Of a DNA stretch of 31,269 nt, positions 30,687-31,269 are shown piece by piece. The DNA is from Arthrobacter sp. GTDB taxonomy: Bacteria; Actinomycetota; Actinomycetes; Actinomycetales; Micrococcaceae. The position numbers were made by a program, and so were the translations under genes. Positions within the stretch are counted from its first letter, which is position 1; every line of letters begins with the position of its first letter. The notes below the pieces were generated by a model that saw nothing but the letters and a program-made list of their open reading frames with translations, did no database searches and had not been told where the DNA came from. The DNA is taken from NCBI GenBank assembly GCA_025464925.1, contig JAODMS010000059.1:1-31269 (forward strand), in the 5' to 3' direction.

Positions 30687-31269
30687 ATGACACGAACAAC
30701 GACGACGCGGCTGGCCGACGGCAGGGAGCTCATCTACTTCGACGATGCCGGGTCAGCCGGGCGCCCCCCGGAATCCTTGGTGGACCGCCGGGAACTGCCC
30801 GGGCGGTCCGATCCGGGCCAGCTGCGCTTTGACGCGCTCAGCCGGGAATGGGTTGCCGTCGCCGCGCACCGGCAGTCGCGCACGCACCTGCCGCCGGCGG
30901 ACCAGTGCCCGATCTGCCCGACGACGCCGGCCAACCAGACCGAGATCCCGGCGCCGGACTACGACGTGGCGGTCTTTGAAAACCGCTTCCCCTCACTCGG
31001 TCCGGCCACGCACGACGTCCCCGCGGCGCCGGGCTGGGGGACCGCCGCGCCCGCCGTCGGCCGCTGCGAGGTGGTGGCCTTCACCCCGCAGCACGCCGGA
31101 TCCTTCGCCGAACTGGGCTGGAAACGCACCCGCACGGTGATCGACGCCTGGGCGCACCGGACGGAAGCGCTGAGCGCGCTTTCCGGCATCCGGCAGGTGT
31201 TCCCGTTCGAAAACCGCGGAGCCGACATCGGCGTCACCCTGCACCACCCGCACGGGCAGATCTACGCCT
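30687..31269 (+). CDS. galT: Galactose-1-phosphate uridylyltransferase, 5' part
   Basis: GalT exchanges UMP between UDP-glucose and galactose-1-phosphate in the Leloir pathway. The visible 194 residues include zinc ligands Cys74 and Cys77 (QCPIC), YDVAVFENRFPSL, FPFENRGADIGVTL and the active-site HPH motif at 187-189 (HHPHGQIYA), cut by the window edge. The ATG at 30687 has GGAG only one base away, too close for a normal ribosome binding site, which supports a leaderless start. It is divergent from the DeoR-family repressor. galK would be expected beyond the window, but that is not seen. Confidence 0.95.
   Translation, partial: MTRTTTTRLADGRELIYFDDAGSAGRPPESLVDRRELPGRSDPGQLRFDALSREWVAVAAHRQSRTHLPPADQCPICPTTPANQTEIPAPDYDVAVFENRFPSLGPATHDVPAAPGWGTAAPAVGRCEVVAFTPQHAGSFAELGWKRTRTVIDAWAHRTEALSALSGIRQVFPFENRGADIGVTLHHPHGQIYA

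Overview
The window is high-GC DNA with dense, often overlapping genes, GTG starts, GC-ending codons and purine-rich ribosome binding sites. The purF-purM-DUF3073 neighbourhood is the arrangement known from mycobacteria and other actinobacteria. Together these point to a Gram-positive actinobacterium, and by inference to the Micrococcaceae (Arthrobacter / Pseudarthrobacter-like). I saw no tRNA, rRNA or CRISPR array.

Layout. (1) 1-6.8 kb is core or housekeeping DNA: a DUF3073 protein, a two-domain VOC protein, purM and purF translationally coupled on the minus strand, a two-helix membrane protein, a SAM methyltransferase, a conserved unknown protein and a Bcp-type thiol peroxidase. (2) 7.0-17.3 kb is a minus-strand block. 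A response regulator and histidine kinase lie upstream of a tightly overlapping six-gene run: three GT-B glycosyltransferases, one fused ABC exporter and two phosphotransferase-fold kinases. It looks like a dedicated pathway that builds, phosphorylates and exports a glycosylated molecule. Its product cannot be named from sequence. (3) 17.7-20.7 kb is a NitT/TauT-type ABC importer (ATPase, lipoprotein, permease). (4) 20.9-25.4 kb is a LacI-type regulator divergent from a coupled operon (Gfo/Idh/MocA dehydrogenase, DUF993 aldolase-like protein, sugar isomerase/epimerase-like protein). Two near-palindromic operators lie between them. A 15-base exact copy of one lies just upstream of the importer, so importer and catabolic operon may form one regulon. 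(5) 25.4-27.0 kb has a membrane-anchored class A beta-lactamase-like serine hydrolase and two tiny acidic proteins. (6) 27.0-29.5 kb is foreign. IS5-type inverted repeats, each beside CTAG, bound a decayed transposase, gene fragments and one unknown gene of lower GC. (7) 29.6-31.27 kb has a DeoR-family repressor divergent from galT, which runs off the window. galT has an AT-rich promoter placed as if its mRNA were leaderless.

The most interesting parts are the sensor-controlled glycosyltransferase / exporter / twin-kinase operon, the LacI regulon that joins a DUF993 pathway to an ABC importer, and the passenger-bearing IS5-like unit.
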